Source: Xiheimicrobium sp052034585
GTDB taxonomy: Bacteria; Myxococcota; Myxococcia; Myxococcales; Myxococcaceae
NCBI GenBank assembly: GCA_052034585.1
Contig: JBPOIJ010000011.1
Span: 57,289 to 121,288 of the forward strand
Reading direction: 5' to 3'
DNA length: 64,000 nucleotides
Part shown: positions 27,025 through 35,964 of the stretch, in pieces
How the letters are laid out: each line of letters opens with the position of its first letter
How positions within the stretch are numbered: position 1 is the first letter of the stretch
Position numbers and translations under genes: made by a program
Notes under the pieces: generated by a model
Databases searched by the model: none
The model's input: the letters and a program-made list of their open reading frames with translations, nothing else
Told to the model about the DNA's origin: nothing

Positions 27025-28671
27025 TTGTCGCGCGCGGTGCTTCGTCTGAGCGCGCTCCTGGCGTTGGCGTTCGGCTTCGGCTGCGGCCCGGTCGCGCTCG
27101 TCGCCGAAGACGCGGGCGTCGCGGTTCAGGATGCTGGGCCGAGCGACGGAGGCGAGCGGTTCGATGCGGGTGAACTCGACGCGGGCATGCCGGTGGATGC
27201 GGGTGCCGTCGCCGATGCCTCCGTTCCTGGCTCGTGGCGCCAGCGGGTGATCTACCTGGTGATGCCCGATCGCTTCGTCAACGGAGACCCTTCCAACGAC
27301 GAGGCAGGCCTGCCGAACTGCCACGATCCAGCGAGCCCGACGAAGTTCCACGGCGGCGATTGGGCGGGCGTGCGGCAGCGGCTCCCGTACCTGAGCGACC
27401 TGGGCGTCACCGCGATCTGGTTGACGCCCGCGAACGCCCAAGCGGCGCGTGGCTGCGGCTACCACGGGTACTGGGCCGATCTGGTCGACCCCGACGACGG
27501 CGCGCTCGAGCCGAAGCTGGGCAGCGCCGCCGATCTCCACGGGCTGATCGACGACGCGCACGACGCGGGCGTGAAGGTGATCCTCGATCTGGTGGTGAAC
27601 CACGCCGGTCGCGCCGCCCGAATCGCCACCCAGCGGCCGACCTGGTTCCACGACTCGGCGACGTGTGGAGGGCTCGGAGATGCCACCGTGTACTGCCCGC
27701 TCTCGGGGCTGCCCGACTTCGCCCAGGAACGGCCCGAGGTCGCGACCTACCTCGACGGAATGAGCGCGCGGTGGGTTCGCAGCTTCCCGATCGACGGGAT
27801 CCGAATGGACACCGCGAAGCACGTGCTCCGATCGTACTTTCGCGATCGCTGGTTCCCGGCGATTCGCGGCGTTCGGCCCGAGCTCTTCACCGTGGGAGAG
27901 GTCTACGACGAGAGCACCGCGGCGGCGCTGCGGCCCTTCCTCGAGGCGGGCTTCGACTCGGTCTTCAACTTCCCGCTGAAGCGGGCGCTGACGAACTGCT
28001 TCGCGCGCGGCGGGTCGGTGGACGAGGTCGCGAACGTCGTCGCCGACGACGTGGCGGTGCTGGGGCTGCAGCGAACGTTGTCGCTCACCAGCTTTCTCGA
28101 CAACCACGACACCCCGCGCTTCGTCAGCGTGGCGAGCGGCACCGGCGACGAGGTGCGCGCGAAGACGCTGCTGGCCTTCACTGCGCTCTTCACGCTCCCT
28201 GGAATTCCTCAGCTCTACTCGGGCGACGAGCTCGGCGTGTACGGCCAGGGCGACCCCGACAATCGACGTGACTTTCCCCGGTGGGGCTTCGAGGCGCCGA
28301 GTCGCGAACAGCCGCACCCAGAAGCCGTGCCGGGTGCTGGAGCCCTCTTTCGCCGCGTGCAGGCGCTCACCGCGCTCCGCACCCGATCCGCCGTGCTCGC
28401 GGAAGGGAGCTACACCGAGCTCTGGCGCCAGAACGGCGCGCAGAACCCGAACCTCTTCGCCTTCGCCCGTGTCTTGGGCCGCGAGACGGTGATCGTGGTG
28501 ATCAACGCCAGTGGCCAGAGCGTGAACGCGGATCTGCGCGCGCCGAGCGTGGTGACGACGATCCGCCACGACGAGGTGCTGGGCGACGGCGCGAGCCCGC
28601 TTCGATTGGAGAACGGCCGGCTGAAGCTCACGATCCCGGCGCGCGCGAGCGCGATCTACCTGAGCCGCTGA
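27025..28671 (+). CDS. Alpha-amylase (GH13) lipoprotein
   Basis: 548 residues; a TTG at 27025 or GTG at 27037 is the likely start. The signal ends LALAFGFGC (lipobox), then a Asp-Ala-Gly linker (about 20-70). GH13 catalytic regions are all present: region I DLVVNHA, region II GIRMDTAKH (nucleophile Asp), region III FTVGEVYD (acid Glu), region IV FLDNHDTPR (third Asp). A C-terminal beta domain ends the protein. It would hydrolyse alpha-1,4-glucans at the cell surface. The gene starts 87 bp after the pseudouridine synthase stop and its end is three bases from the convergent cupin gene. Confidence 0.9.
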   Translation: MSRAVLRLSALLALAFGFGCGPVALVAEDAGVAVQDAGPSDGGERFDAGELDAGMPVDAGAVADASVPGSWRQRVIYLVMPDRFVNGDPSNDEAGLPNCHDPASPTKFHGGDWAGVRQRLPYLSDLGVTAIWLTPANAQAARGCGYHGYWADLVDPDDGALEPKLGSAADLHGLIDDAHDAGVKVILDLVVNHAGRAARIATQRPTWFHDSATCGGLGDATVYCPLSGLPDFAQERPEVATYLDGMSARWVRSFPIDGIRMDTAKHVLRSYFRDRWFPAIRGVRPELFTVGEVYDESTAAALRPFLEAGFDSVFNFPLKRALTNCFARGGSVDEVANVVADDVAVLGLQRTLSLTSFLDNHDTPRFVSVASGTGDEVRAKTLLAFTALFTLPGIPQLYSGDELGVYGQGDPDNRRDFPRWGFEAPSREQPHPEAVPGAGALFRRVQALTALRTRSAVLAEGSYTELWRQNGAQNPNLFAFARVLGRETVIVVINASGQSVNADLRAPSVVTTIRHDEVLGDGASPLRLENGRLKLTIPARASAIYLSR

Positions 28672-28674
28672 ACC

Positions 28675-29037
28675 TCAGATGCCGACGCCGGTGGGGGCGG
28701 TGAACTCCGACCGTGGGGCATCGCCGGTGTTCACGACCTCTGCTGGCTCGAAGATCAACACCTCGGCCTCTTCGTCGGCAGCGGTGCGGTGCTCGACCCC
28801 GACGGGGACGACCGTCGCCTGGCCGGCGCGCAGCTCGATCACCCGATCGCGGTACTCGACGCGAAACACCCCGCGCACGACGAGGAAGAGCTCGCTCTCC
28901 TTCTCGTGCCGGTGCCAGGGGAAGACGCCCTTCACCTTGACCGCCTTGAGCTCTTGCCCGTTGAGCGCCGCGATCACCTTGGGTCGCCAGTGCTCCTCGA
29001 TCAGCGCGAACTTCTCGGCGAGATCGATCCGCTCCAT
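28675..29037 (-). CDS. Small cupin-domain protein
   Basis: 120 residues. A single cupin core is visible: PWHRHEKESELFLVVRG (metal-binding His/His/Glu motif 1) and GQATVVPVGVEHRT (motif 2). Such small cupins often bind a metal and act as sugar isomerases, dioxygenases or sensors; the substrate is unknown. The ATG overlaps the stop of the zinc-ribbon gene by one base (TGATG), so the two are cotranslated. The frame upstream of the ATG is a shadow of that gene. Confidence 0.85.
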   Translation of the reverse strand: MERIDLAEKFALIEEHWRPKVIAALNGQELKAVKVKGVFPWHRHEKESELFLVVRGVFRVEYRDRVIELRAGQATVVPVGVEHRTAADEEAEVLIFEPAEVVNTGDAPRSEFTAPTGVGI

Positions 29038-29597
29038 CAGCTCTCGGACGACTCGGACGCTGGCGTCGAGGAAGCCTCGGCGGTCTCCGGCCCAGGCGGC
29101 TTGTCGGCGAACCCACCACCAGCCGGCTTCGAGGGCGGCGCGAAGGCGGGCTTCTGCTCGCCACCACCCTTGCCGTGCACGAGCGTCTTCACCTCGGCCT
29201 TGAAGGTGATCTCCACCTTGTCGATGCGCACCGCGCTGACGATGCCGAAGCCGAAGGTCGGGTGATCGACGACGTCGTCGACCTTGTAGGTGTCGCGAAT
29301 GGAGTACTTCCGCGCCTTGGTGACGTCCTTGCCCTTGAGGAGCTCGTCGAAGCCGATCACCACCACCTCGGACTTCGGCGTGCGTGGCGTGGAGCTCTTC
29401 TTCGGGGCCGCGAAGGAGGCCGCCTTCTGGAGCGGCTGTTGCCCTCGGAACATGTGCTGCGAGCCACAGGTGTTGCACTGCACCCGCTTGATGGAGGTGC
29501 CCACCATCGCGAGGATCGTGTGAGCCAGGTTGAGCTCGCACTTGTTGCAGTGGGCGTCGACTTCGCCTCCGACGCGGATCGGGTTCGGGGGATTCAT
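29037..29597 (-). CDS. Zinc-ribbon protein with SH3/tudor-like core
   Basis: 186 residues. An N-terminal four-Cys site (CNKC at about 17-20, CNTC at about 41-44) suggests zinc binding. The middle holds DDVVDHPTFGFGIVSAVR...DKVEITF, the 'HP.FG.G.V......V.F' pattern of small barrel domains found at the C-terminus of UvrD/PcrA-like helicases and in CarD-like proteins. The end is a disordered Pro/Ser/Glu-rich tail. It may bind nucleic acid or RNA polymerase (inference). Coupled to the cupin gene downstream. Confidence 0.72.
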   Translation of the reverse strand: MNPPNPIRVGGEVDAHCNKCELNLAHTILAMVGTSIKRVQCNTCGSQHMFRGQQPLQKAASFAAPKKSSTPRTPKSEVVVIGFDELLKGKDVTKARKYSIRDTYKVDDVVDHPTFGFGIVSAVRIDKVEITFKAEVKTLVHGKGGGEQKPAFAPPSKPAGGGFADKPPGPETAEASSTPASESSES

Positions 29598-29727
29598 GCC
29601 CGCCCTGGAGTAGCACGCTTCGCCTGCCCCGCAATGCCGCTTCGAGTCGAGCCACCCAATCGACCCGTCTCAATCGGCGCCGGGCCCGATCGGGGAATTC
29701 CGCCGCGCGACGCCGGGCCTTGGAGCT

Positions 29728-30564
29728 ATGGTGCCGGCAGTGTCGACGGAGACCACCCAGCTTTCACCGCCGCCGCCGAGGCCTCCCAACCCGTTCACGC
29801 AGGCCGTGGAGGCGATCGGTCACACCCTCACCAAGACGGTCGAAGACATCGGCGGGCTGGCGACGTTGCTCGGTGACGTGGTGCGCTGGGCGGTGCGGCC
29901 TCCGTACCGGGTCGTCAACCTCATGGCGCAGCTCGACTTCGTCGGCGTCGGCTCGGTGCTGATCGTCGCGTTGACCGGCGTCTTCTCGGGCATGGTCTTC
30001 GCCCACCAGAGCGCGCGCGCCTTCGAGATGTTCAACGCCAAGTCGCTCGTCGGCCCGACGGTGACCCTGACGATCACCCGCGAGCTGGCGCCGGTCTTCA
30101 GCGCGTTGATGGTGACGATGCGCGCGGGCAGCGCGATGTGCACCGAGCTGGGCACGATGCGCGTCACCGAGCAGGTCGACGCGCTCGAGACGATGGCGGT
30201 GAACCCGATTCAGTACCTGCTCGTGCCGCGGGTGCTCGCCGGGCTCATCATGGTGCCGCTGTTGGTGATGGTGTTCGATCTCTTCGGCGTTGGCGGCGGC
30301 TATTTCGTGTCGGTGGCCGTCAAGGGCGTCACCGCGGGAACGTTCATCTCCCGCACCCAGCAGTGGCTCGATCCCGAAGACATCGCCGAAGGCCTGATCA
30401 AGGGCGCGGTGTTCGGCCTCTACGTGGCGCTCGTCGCCTGCTTCAAGGGCTACAACGCGAGCGGCGGCGCGAAGGGCGTGGGCCAGGCGACGACCGAAGC
30501 GATGGTGCTCTCGGCGCTCGGCATCTTCATTCTCGACTACTTTGTCGGCGTGCTCCTCCACTGA
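29728..30564 (+). CDS. mlaE: MlaE-type ABC transporter permease
   Basis: 278 residues with a Pro-rich cytoplasmic lead of about 25 residues and five or six hydrophobic segments. The conserved MlaE/YrbE motifs are clear: GVFSGMVFAHQSARAFEMF, TRELAPVFSALMVTMRAG and ELGTMRVTEQVDALETMAV. It forms the inner-membrane channel part of a phospholipid transporter with the next two genes. A GTG at codon 5 is an alternative start. The stop overlaps the ATPase ATG (TGATG). Confidence 0.95.
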   Translation: MVPAVSTETTQLSPPPPRPPNPFTQAVEAIGHTLTKTVEDIGGLATLLGDVVRWAVRPPYRVVNLMAQLDFVGVGSVLIVALTGVFSGMVFAHQSARAFEMFNAKSLVGPTVTLTITRELAPVFSALMVTMRAGSAMCTELGTMRVTEQVDALETMAVNPIQYLLVPRVLAGLIMVPLLVMVFDLFGVGGGYFVSVAVKGVTAGTFISRTQQWLDPEDIAEGLIKGAVFGLYVALVACFKGYNASGGAKGVGQATTEAMVLSALGIFILDYFVGVLLH

Positions 30565-31325
30565 TGGCCCCGCCCGCCGCTCAGCCGATGATCCAGATCA
30601 TCGACCTGTTCAAGTCGTTCGGGTCGCATCAGGTCCTCTCGGGCATCACGCTCGACGTCCCGGCCGGCAGCACGCTGGTGATCCTCGGTGGCTCCGGGAG
30701 CGGGAAGACGGTGCTGATGAAGCACATGATCGGCCTGCTCAAGCCCGACTCGGGCCGGGTCGTCGTCGACGGTGAAGACATCGTGCCGCTCGGTCCCGAA
30801 GGCCTCGAGCGGGTGCGCCGCAAGTTCGGCATGGTGTTCCAGGCGGCCGCGCTCTTCGACTCGATGACCGTCTTCGAGAACGTGTCGTTTCCCCTGCGCG
30901 AGCACCGCAAGGAACTGCAGGAAGAGCAGATTCGCGCGCTGGTGAAGGAGAAGCTCGGCATCGTCGGCCTCAAGAACGTCGAGGAGAAGTTCCCGGCGGA
31001 TCTCTCGGGCGGCATGCGCAAGCGCGTGGGCCTGGCGCGCGCGATCGTCCTCGACCCGAAGATCGTGCTCTACGACGAGCCGACCACCGGCCTCGACCCG
31101 ATCACCACCGACTACGTCGACGAGATGATCCTCGATGCCAAGAAGGAGCTCGGCGTCACCAGCGTGGTGATCAGCCACGACATCGCCTCGGCCTTCAAGG
31201 TGGCCGACAACATCGCGTTCCTCTACCAGGGGCACATCGTCGATCAGGGCCACCCGACGAAGCTGCGCCACTCCGAACACCCGGCGGTGAAGGTCTTCCT
31301 GTCCACCTGGTTCGGGAAGAACTGA
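30564..31325 (+). CDS. mlaF: MlaF-type ABC transporter ATPase
   Basis: 253 residues. Walker A GGSGSGKT (about 44-51), Q-loop VFQAAALF, signature LSGGMRKRVGLARAI, Walker B IVLYDEPTTGLDPI and the H-loop VISHD are intact. The sequence is typical of the MlaF/Ttg2A branch. It hydrolyses ATP to drive lipid movement between the membranes. It overlaps mlaE by one base and is followed after 42 bp by the MCE-domain gene. Confidence 0.96.
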   Translation: MAPPAAQPMIQIIDLFKSFGSHQVLSGITLDVPAGSTLVILGGSGSGKTVLMKHMIGLLKPDSGRVVVDGEDIVPLGPEGLERVRRKFGMVFQAAALFDSMTVFENVSFPLREHRKELQEEQIRALVKEKLGIVGLKNVEEKFPADLSGGMRKRVGLARAIVLDPKIVLYDEPTTGLDPITTDYVDEMILDAKKELGVTSVVISHDIASAFKVADNIAFLYQGHIVDQGHPTKLRHSEHPAVKVFLSTWFGKN

Positions 31326-31367
31326 CCAGATGACTCCCCGGCGCGATCAGCTAGGTTGGGAGGCCTC

Positions 31368-32921
31368 GTGAAGAAGGTCTTCACTCCCTTCCGGGTCGGC
31401 CTGCTGGTGATCGCCGCCCTCGGCATTCTCTTCGGCTTCCTCACCTTCTCGAAGAAGGGCGGAATGGAAGAAGAAGAGTCCGTTCAGGTGTTCGCCTTCT
31501 TCAAGGACGCCTCGGGGTTGGGCCGAAAGTCGCGGGTGCAGATCGCCGGCATTCCCGTCGGAGAGATCGTCGGCATCGACCTGGTGGGGCTCCGCGCGAA
31601 GGTGACGATTCGCATCAAGAAAGAGATCGGCGTTCGCCGGAACGCGTCGCTCACCAAGCGCTCGGAGTCGCTGCTGGGCGACTACATGATCGACCTCGCG
31701 CCCGGCACCGAGGAGTTTCCGCCGCTCCAGAACGGGGAAGAGATCAAGACCGTGCTCGACGCGCCGGGCATGGAAGCGGTGATGGGCAGCGTGCAGCTGA
31801 TCGCCCAGGACGTGCAGCAGGTGACGAAGGCGCTCAGCAACGTGCTCGGCGGGGAAAAGGGCCAGGCCTCGCTCGAGCAGATCGTCGCCAACCTCACGAC
31901 CCTGACCGCCGCGGTCGACAAGACGATTCGCGACAGCGCGTCGCGGCTCGATCAGATCCTCAACAACATCGAGGGCATCTCGGGCGACGTGCGCAAGGTG
32001 ACGTCGAAGGAACAGGCGAGCATCACCACCATCGTCCAGAACCTCGACACGATCTCCCGCGACGTGCGCGACGTCGTGGCGACGGTGAAGCGGCTCGTCG
32101 GTGAGAACGAAGGCGACGTGAAGGAAGGCGTCACCAACGTGAAGGAGACGCTCGCCAAGCTCGATCGCTCGCTCGCCAACGTCGAGGAGATCACCAAGAC
32201 GATCAAGGAAGGGAAGGGCCCCGTCGGCGCGTTGGTGGCGAACGAGCGCCTCGGCCAGAAGCTGTCGGACACGATCGAAGACGTCTCGGACTTCGCGGGC
32301 CGGCTCACCGGCATGGAGCTCGAGCTCGGCGTGCGCACCGACTACCTGGTGAACCAGGGCTCGGCGAAGATCTTCGTCTCCGGCCGCCTGATGCCGAAGC
32401 CAGACAAGTACTACCTCATCGAAGCCGTCGACGATCCGCGCGGGAGCGTCGAGACGATTCAGGTGCAGAACAACCCGCCCAACGCGGGAGAGCCGGCGAT
32501 TCAGAAGCAGATCCGCACCACCGAGAAGCTCAAGTTCTCGGCGCAGATCGCCAAGCGCTACTCGTTCCTCACCTTGCGGCTCGGCATCATCGAGTCGACC
32601 GGCGGCGTCGGGCTCGACCTCAACGTGCCGATCAAGTTCTTCTACTATTCGCGCTGGCTCGAAGACGCGCTCGTGCTGAAGGTCGACGCGTTCAACTTCT
32701 CGGTCGAGCACCTCACCTTGCCGCGCGTGCGGGCCACCCTGCGCTTCACGCCCTTCGAGCACGTCTACGTGAACGTCGGCATCGACGACGCGCTCAACGA
32801 GACGAACCGCGACTCGCTCACCAACAAGCTGATCTCGGGCCGTGACTTCTTCGTCGGCGCCGGCGTGTACTTCACCGACTCCGATCTGAAGTCGTTGCTC
32901 CCGCTCCTGCCGTCACCCTGA
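31368..32921 (+). CDS. mlaD: MlaD/MCE-domain protein with long C-terminal beta-rich domain
   Basis: 517 residues from a GTG with GGGAGG four bases upstream. One N-terminal transmembrane helix (about 8-28, VGLLVIAALGILFGFLTF) anchors an MCE domain (about 35-115; FKDASGLGRKSRVQIAGIPVGEI). A long helical coiled segment (about 140-320; repeats like NLDTISRDVRDVVATVKRLV) follows. The last 190 residues are strand-rich (SFLTLRLGIIESTGGVGLDL, RVRATLRFTPFEHVYVNVGI, DFFVGAGVYF) and look like an outer-membrane or barrel-like domain. Ordinary MlaD is about 180 residues, so this form could bridge the periplasm (inference). Confidence 0.88.
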   Translation: MKKVFTPFRVGLLVIAALGILFGFLTFSKKGGMEEEESVQVFAFFKDASGLGRKSRVQIAGIPVGEIVGIDLVGLRAKVTIRIKKEIGVRRNASLTKRSESLLGDYMIDLAPGTEEFPPLQNGEEIKTVLDAPGMEAVMGSVQLIAQDVQQVTKALSNVLGGEKGQASLEQIVANLTTLTAAVDKTIRDSASRLDQILNNIEGISGDVRKVTSKEQASITTIVQNLDTISRDVRDVVATVKRLVGENEGDVKEGVTNVKETLAKLDRSLANVEEITKTIKEGKGPVGALVANERLGQKLSDTIEDVSDFAGRLTGMELELGVRTDYLVNQGSAKIFVSGRLMPKPDKYYLIEAVDDPRGSVETIQVQNNPPNAGEPAIQKQIRTTEKLKFSAQIAKRYSFLTLRLGIIESTGGVGLDLNVPIKFFYYSRWLEDALVLKVDAFNFSVEHLTLPRVRATLRFTPFEHVYVNVGIDDALNETNRDSLTNKLISGRDFFVGAGVYFTDSDLKSLLPLLPSP

Positions 32922-33082
32922 GGCTCACCGGACGCTCCGCAGATCTCGTCGGGAATGGTCGCGACCATCGGCCCGGCGGCGACCGCTCGTGCAGCCTCGG
33001 CGTCTCCCTGCACCCCGCAACGACGCACGCCGCGCCGCCGAGCAGGCCCTGGGTCGCGAGCACCTGAAAGGGAAACGAGTGC

Positions 33083-33102
33083 GCGTGCGAGCGAGCGCAC
33101 GC
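33083..33102. terminator. Candidate hairpin between mlaD and the convergent sugar kinase gene
   Basis: GCGTGCG (33083-33089) and CGCACGC (33096-33102) form a 7-bp GC stem with a 6-nt loop in the gap between convergent genes. No T-run follows on either strand, so activity as a terminator is uncertain. The rest of 32922-33107 shows no gene I can support. Confidence 0.35.
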
Positions 33103-33107
33103 ATGGG

Positions 33108-34070
33108 TCAGCCCAGCGCCGCGGTGAGTTCCGTCGAGGCGCCGAAGCTCTCGGCGTAGCGCGAGAGGAAGGTGCCCTTGGTGAACGCGTGCTCCTGGCA
33201 GCCCTTGATCTCGATGGCGTAGGTCGCCGCGAGCGCCGCGACCCGACCGATGACCGGCAGCGGCAGGTTCTTCGACAAGCCGAAGGCGAGGCCGGCGAGG
33301 TAGGCATCTCCGGCGCCAGTCGGATCGATGACGTTCGAGACCTTGGCGATGGGAATCTCGATGGGTGGCTGGCCACGCTGGTAGATGCGGCTGCCGAGCT
33401 CACCGCGCGTCATCACCGTCAGCGGCGCGGCGTCGATCAGCTGCTGCTCGCTCATGCCGGTGGCCTTTGCCATCATCCCGAACTCGTAGTCGTTGCCGAC
33501 GAGCGCCGCGCAGCCGTCGAGGCCGGCGAGGATCTGGCTCTTGTCGAGGCGAGGCGTCTGCTTGCCCGGGTCGAAGATGTACTTGGTGCCGGTGCGTCGG
33601 CACTCCTGCATGTGGCGCATCATCGACTCGGGATCGGTCGGGGAGATCAGCGCCCAGTCGTCCTTGGTGAGGCCGATCGACTCGAGCGTCACCTCGCGGG
33701 CGTGAACGACGGCGCCCGGGTAGAAGGCGACGATCTGGTTGTTCGACTTGTCGGTGTTGATGAAGCAGCTCGCGGTGAACTCGTTCTCCACGATGCGAAT
33801 GCCGCGGGTGTCGATGCCGAGGTGCTCGAGCGAGCTCTTGTAGTGGAGGAAGTCCTGGCCGGCGGCCGAGACGATCGAGGTCTTCGCGCCGAGCAGGGCG
33901 AGGTTGTAGGCGATGTTGCCCGCGGTGCCGCCGCGCAGCCGCTTCATCGAGTCGACGAGGAAGCTCACCGTCAGCATGTGGACCTTGTCCGGGAGGATGT
34001 GGTCCGAGAACTTCCCGGGGAAGTTCATGATGTAGTCGTAAGCGAGGCTGCCGGTGACGATGACGCGCAT
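33108..34070 (-). CDS. PfkB-family carbohydrate/nucleoside kinase
   Basis: 320 residues. The N-terminal signature GGTAGNIAYNLALLGAKTS and the C-terminal DPTGAGDAYLAGLAFGL (ATP/anion-hole loop with catalytic Asp) define the ribokinase/adenosine kinase family. VTGSLAYDYIM at the start is typical of the adenosine-kinase-like branch. Expected reaction: ATP-dependent phosphorylation of a sugar or nucleoside such as adenosine in the cytoplasm; the exact substrate is not readable. It faces a divergent methyltransferase-like gene across about 100 bp. Confidence 0.93.
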   Translation of the reverse strand: MRVIVTGSLAYDYIMNFPGKFSDHILPDKVHMLTVSFLVDSMKRLRGGTAGNIAYNLALLGAKTSIVSAAGQDFLHYKSSLEHLGIDTRGIRIVENEFTASCFINTDKSNNQIVAFYPGAVVHAREVTLESIGLTKDDWALISPTDPESMMRHMQECRRTGTKYIFDPGKQTPRLDKSQILAGLDGCAALVGNDYEFGMMAKATGMSEQQLIDAAPLTVMTRGELGSRIYQRGQPPIEIPIAKVSNVIDPTGAGDAYLAGLAFGLSKNLPLPVIGRVAALAATYAIEIKGCQEHAFTKGTFLSRYAESFGASTELTAALG

Positions 34071-34172
34071 GGGGTGGTTCCTGACGGGTGAGACGACCGG
34101 GCCCGCTTACACGACCTCGCGCAGCCTGACGAGGGGTCGATATGTCCGGGCGCTCGCGCCGTTGTCCCTCCC

Positions 34173-34781
34173 ATGCGAATGAGCTGCTTGCTGCTCCTCG
34201 TCGGGTGTGCCGCGCCGGCGAAACACCACGGGCACGACTGGAACGAGGTCTACCGGAGAGGGACCGGCTTCACCAAGGCGCCCAATGCGCTGCTCGTCGA
34301 GGCGATCGAGGGCGTTCGTCCTGGAGCCGCGCTCGACGTGGGCATGGGCCAGGGCCGCAACGCACTCTTCCTCGCGAGCAAGGGCTGGGCGGTGACCGGC
34401 TTCGACCCTGCGGAGGAGGGCGTTCGGCAGGCGCAGACGGCGGCACGGGAGGCGGGCCTGTCGGTCGACGCCCAGCTCGCCGACGCCGAACACTTCGACT
34501 TCGGGGTCTCCCGGTACGAGCTGGTCGCGCTCCTCTACGTCGGAGGCGCCGACCTCGCGCCGAAGGTCGCCGCCGCGCTGAGGCCAGGAGGGCTCGTCGT
34601 CGTCGAGTTCTTCCAGTTCGATCCCGCCGCGAAGTTCAACGTGCCTGGGTCGTTCAGGCCGGGCGAGCTCGAGGCGCTGTTCCCGAACTTCGAGATCCTC
34701 CGCAGTGAACGCGTCGAGGATCGCGCCGACTGGAGCCTTCGGAAGGACAAGCTCGTTCGCTTCGTCGCTCGAAAGCGGTGA
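34173..34781 (+). CDS. SAM-methyltransferase-fold protein with lipoprotein signal
   Basis: 202 residues. MRMSCLLLLVGCAAPAKHH is a short but good lipoprotein signal (lipobox LVGC). The rest is a class I methyltransferase fold: motif I ALDVGMGQGRNALFLA (about residues 50-65), an acidic end of strand 2 in VTGFDPAEEG, and LRPGGLVVVEFF. S-adenosylmethionine is a cytosolic cofactor, so an exported enzyme would be odd; either the leader is not used for export, translation starts inside, or the domain has a different role. The next lipoprotein gene starts 26 bp downstream. Confidence 0.75.
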   Translation: MRMSCLLLLVGCAAPAKHHGHDWNEVYRRGTGFTKAPNALLVEAIEGVRPGAALDVGMGQGRNALFLASKGWAVTGFDPAEEGVRQAQTAAREAGLSVDAQLADAEHFDFGVSRYELVALLYVGGADLAPKVAAALRPGGLVVVEFFQFDPAAKFNVPGSFRPGELEALFPNFEILRSERVEDRADWSLRKDKLVRFVARKR

Positions 34782-34806
34782 GCCGCGTGCTACGCCGGGG
34801 CTCCCC

Positions 34807-35880
34807 GTGGAGCTTCGACTGAGAGCGTCGTGGTCGTGCGCGCTGCTGCTGGTCGGCTGTTCGGCGGCGCCATCGGGCGTGGATGCAGGCGATGTCTTTG
34901 CGGCGGCGGGCGCTCATGGGGTCGGCAGCCGGCACTTCGAGGTCACCACGGACGCAGGCCGCGTGCTGCCCGTCGAAGTCTGGTTCCCGACGACGACGGC
35001 CACCGAGTCGTTCCCCGTCGAGGAATTCGAGAGCGGCGCGCAGCGAACGCAGCTGGCGAGCTGGATCGGCCAGGCCCCGGAGGTCTGTACGCCGCGGCTC
35101 GCGCACTCCACTCGAGCGGCCGCGCCCATCGATGGGCCGCTGCCGTTGCTCGTGTTCTCCCACTGCACCGAGTGCTTTCGCTTCAGCGCCCACTCGATCG
35201 CCGAGCGGCTCGCTTCGCACGGCTTCGTGGTGGCGGCTCCCGATCACGTGACGAACACCCGCTTCGATGCCGGCGCTCCGTTGAACGACGCCTTCCTGGC
35301 CGTTCGCGCGGCCGACCTCTCGGCGGTCATCGACGCGATGGTTGCGCCCGGAGCGCCGATCACCATCGAGCCCACGCGCGTCGCCGCCTTCGGACACAGC
35401 TTCGGAGCCGTCACCACCGCGCGCCTCGTCGAGACCGACGCCCGGGTGAAGGCGGGTTTCCTGATCGCCGCTCCGGCCGACAGCGTGCTCAACGCGGGAG
35501 CGATCGCACGCCTTCGGAAGCCGCTCAGCTACCTGCTCGCGGTCGAGGACAACTCGATCTCGTCGTTCGGCAACGAGCTCATTCGCGACAACTTCACCAA
35601 GACGAAGACGCCGTCGTGGCTGATCGAGGTCGAGAACGCCGGGCACTGGAGCTTCTCGGACATCGCGATGCTCGGCGGTGCCTATCGCCCCGGCTGCGGC
35701 ACTGGCGCTCGCGAGCTCGACGGCGGCAGCTTCGACTATCTCGACAACGAGCTGGCGCGCTCGATTGCTCAGCGCACGCTCACGGCCTGGGCGCGGTTCG
35801 TCTTGAGCAACGACGAGGCGGCTGGCAAAGCGCTCTCGGTCGCGACGCCCGACGGCGTGGTGCACGTTCGAAAGAGGTGA
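34807..35880 (+). CDS. Lipoprotein alpha/beta hydrolase, PAF-acetylhydrolase-like
   Basis: 357 residues from a GTG at 34807. The signal WSCALLLVGC carries a lipobox. The hydrolase fold has LLVFSHCTECFRFSAHS after the first core strands and the nucleophile elbow AAFGHSFGAVT (GHSFG). A late His follows in AGHWSFSD. The pattern matches dienelactone hydrolase/platelet-activating-factor acetylhydrolase type II proteins; lipid or ester hydrolysis at the envelope is expected. It lies close behind the methyltransferase-like lipoprotein, so the two probably share a transcript. Confidence 0.82.
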   Translation: MELRLRASWSCALLLVGCSAAPSGVDAGDVFAAAGAHGVGSRHFEVTTDAGRVLPVEVWFPTTTATESFPVEEFESGAQRTQLASWIGQAPEVCTPRLAHSTRAAAPIDGPLPLLVFSHCTECFRFSAHSIAERLASHGFVVAAPDHVTNTRFDAGAPLNDAFLAVRAADLSAVIDAMVAPGAPITIEPTRVAAFGHSFGAVTTARLVETDARVKAGFLIAAPADSVLNAGAIARLRKPLSYLLAVEDNSISSFGNELIRDNFTKTKTPSWLIEVENAGHWSFSDIAMLGGAYRPGCGTGARELDGGSFDYLDNELARSIAQRTLTAWARFVLSNDEAAGKALSVATPDGVVHVRKR

Positions 35881-35939
35881 GCGCCTGGGTGGCCGGGGAA
35901 CGCGCGGGTGGAGTTTGAGGGTGATGCTGGGTTGTCGGC

Positions 35940-35964
35940 CTGAGGTGGCGAGAAGTCGCCTCAG
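35940..35964. terminator. Candidate bulged hairpin between convergent genes
   Basis: CTGAGGTGGCGA and TCGCCTCAG pair with a 3-nt bulge around a GAAG loop, at the meeting point of the plus-strand hydrolase and the minus-strand secreted protein; it includes the latter's stop codon. No T-run is present. Confidence 0.3.

Noticed and set aside
32872..33063. Minus-strand 63-codon frame with a lipobox-like VVAGC
   Set aside because: It overlaps the mlaD 3' end, has no ribosome site, and the mature part is Arg/Pro-rich shadow sequence.
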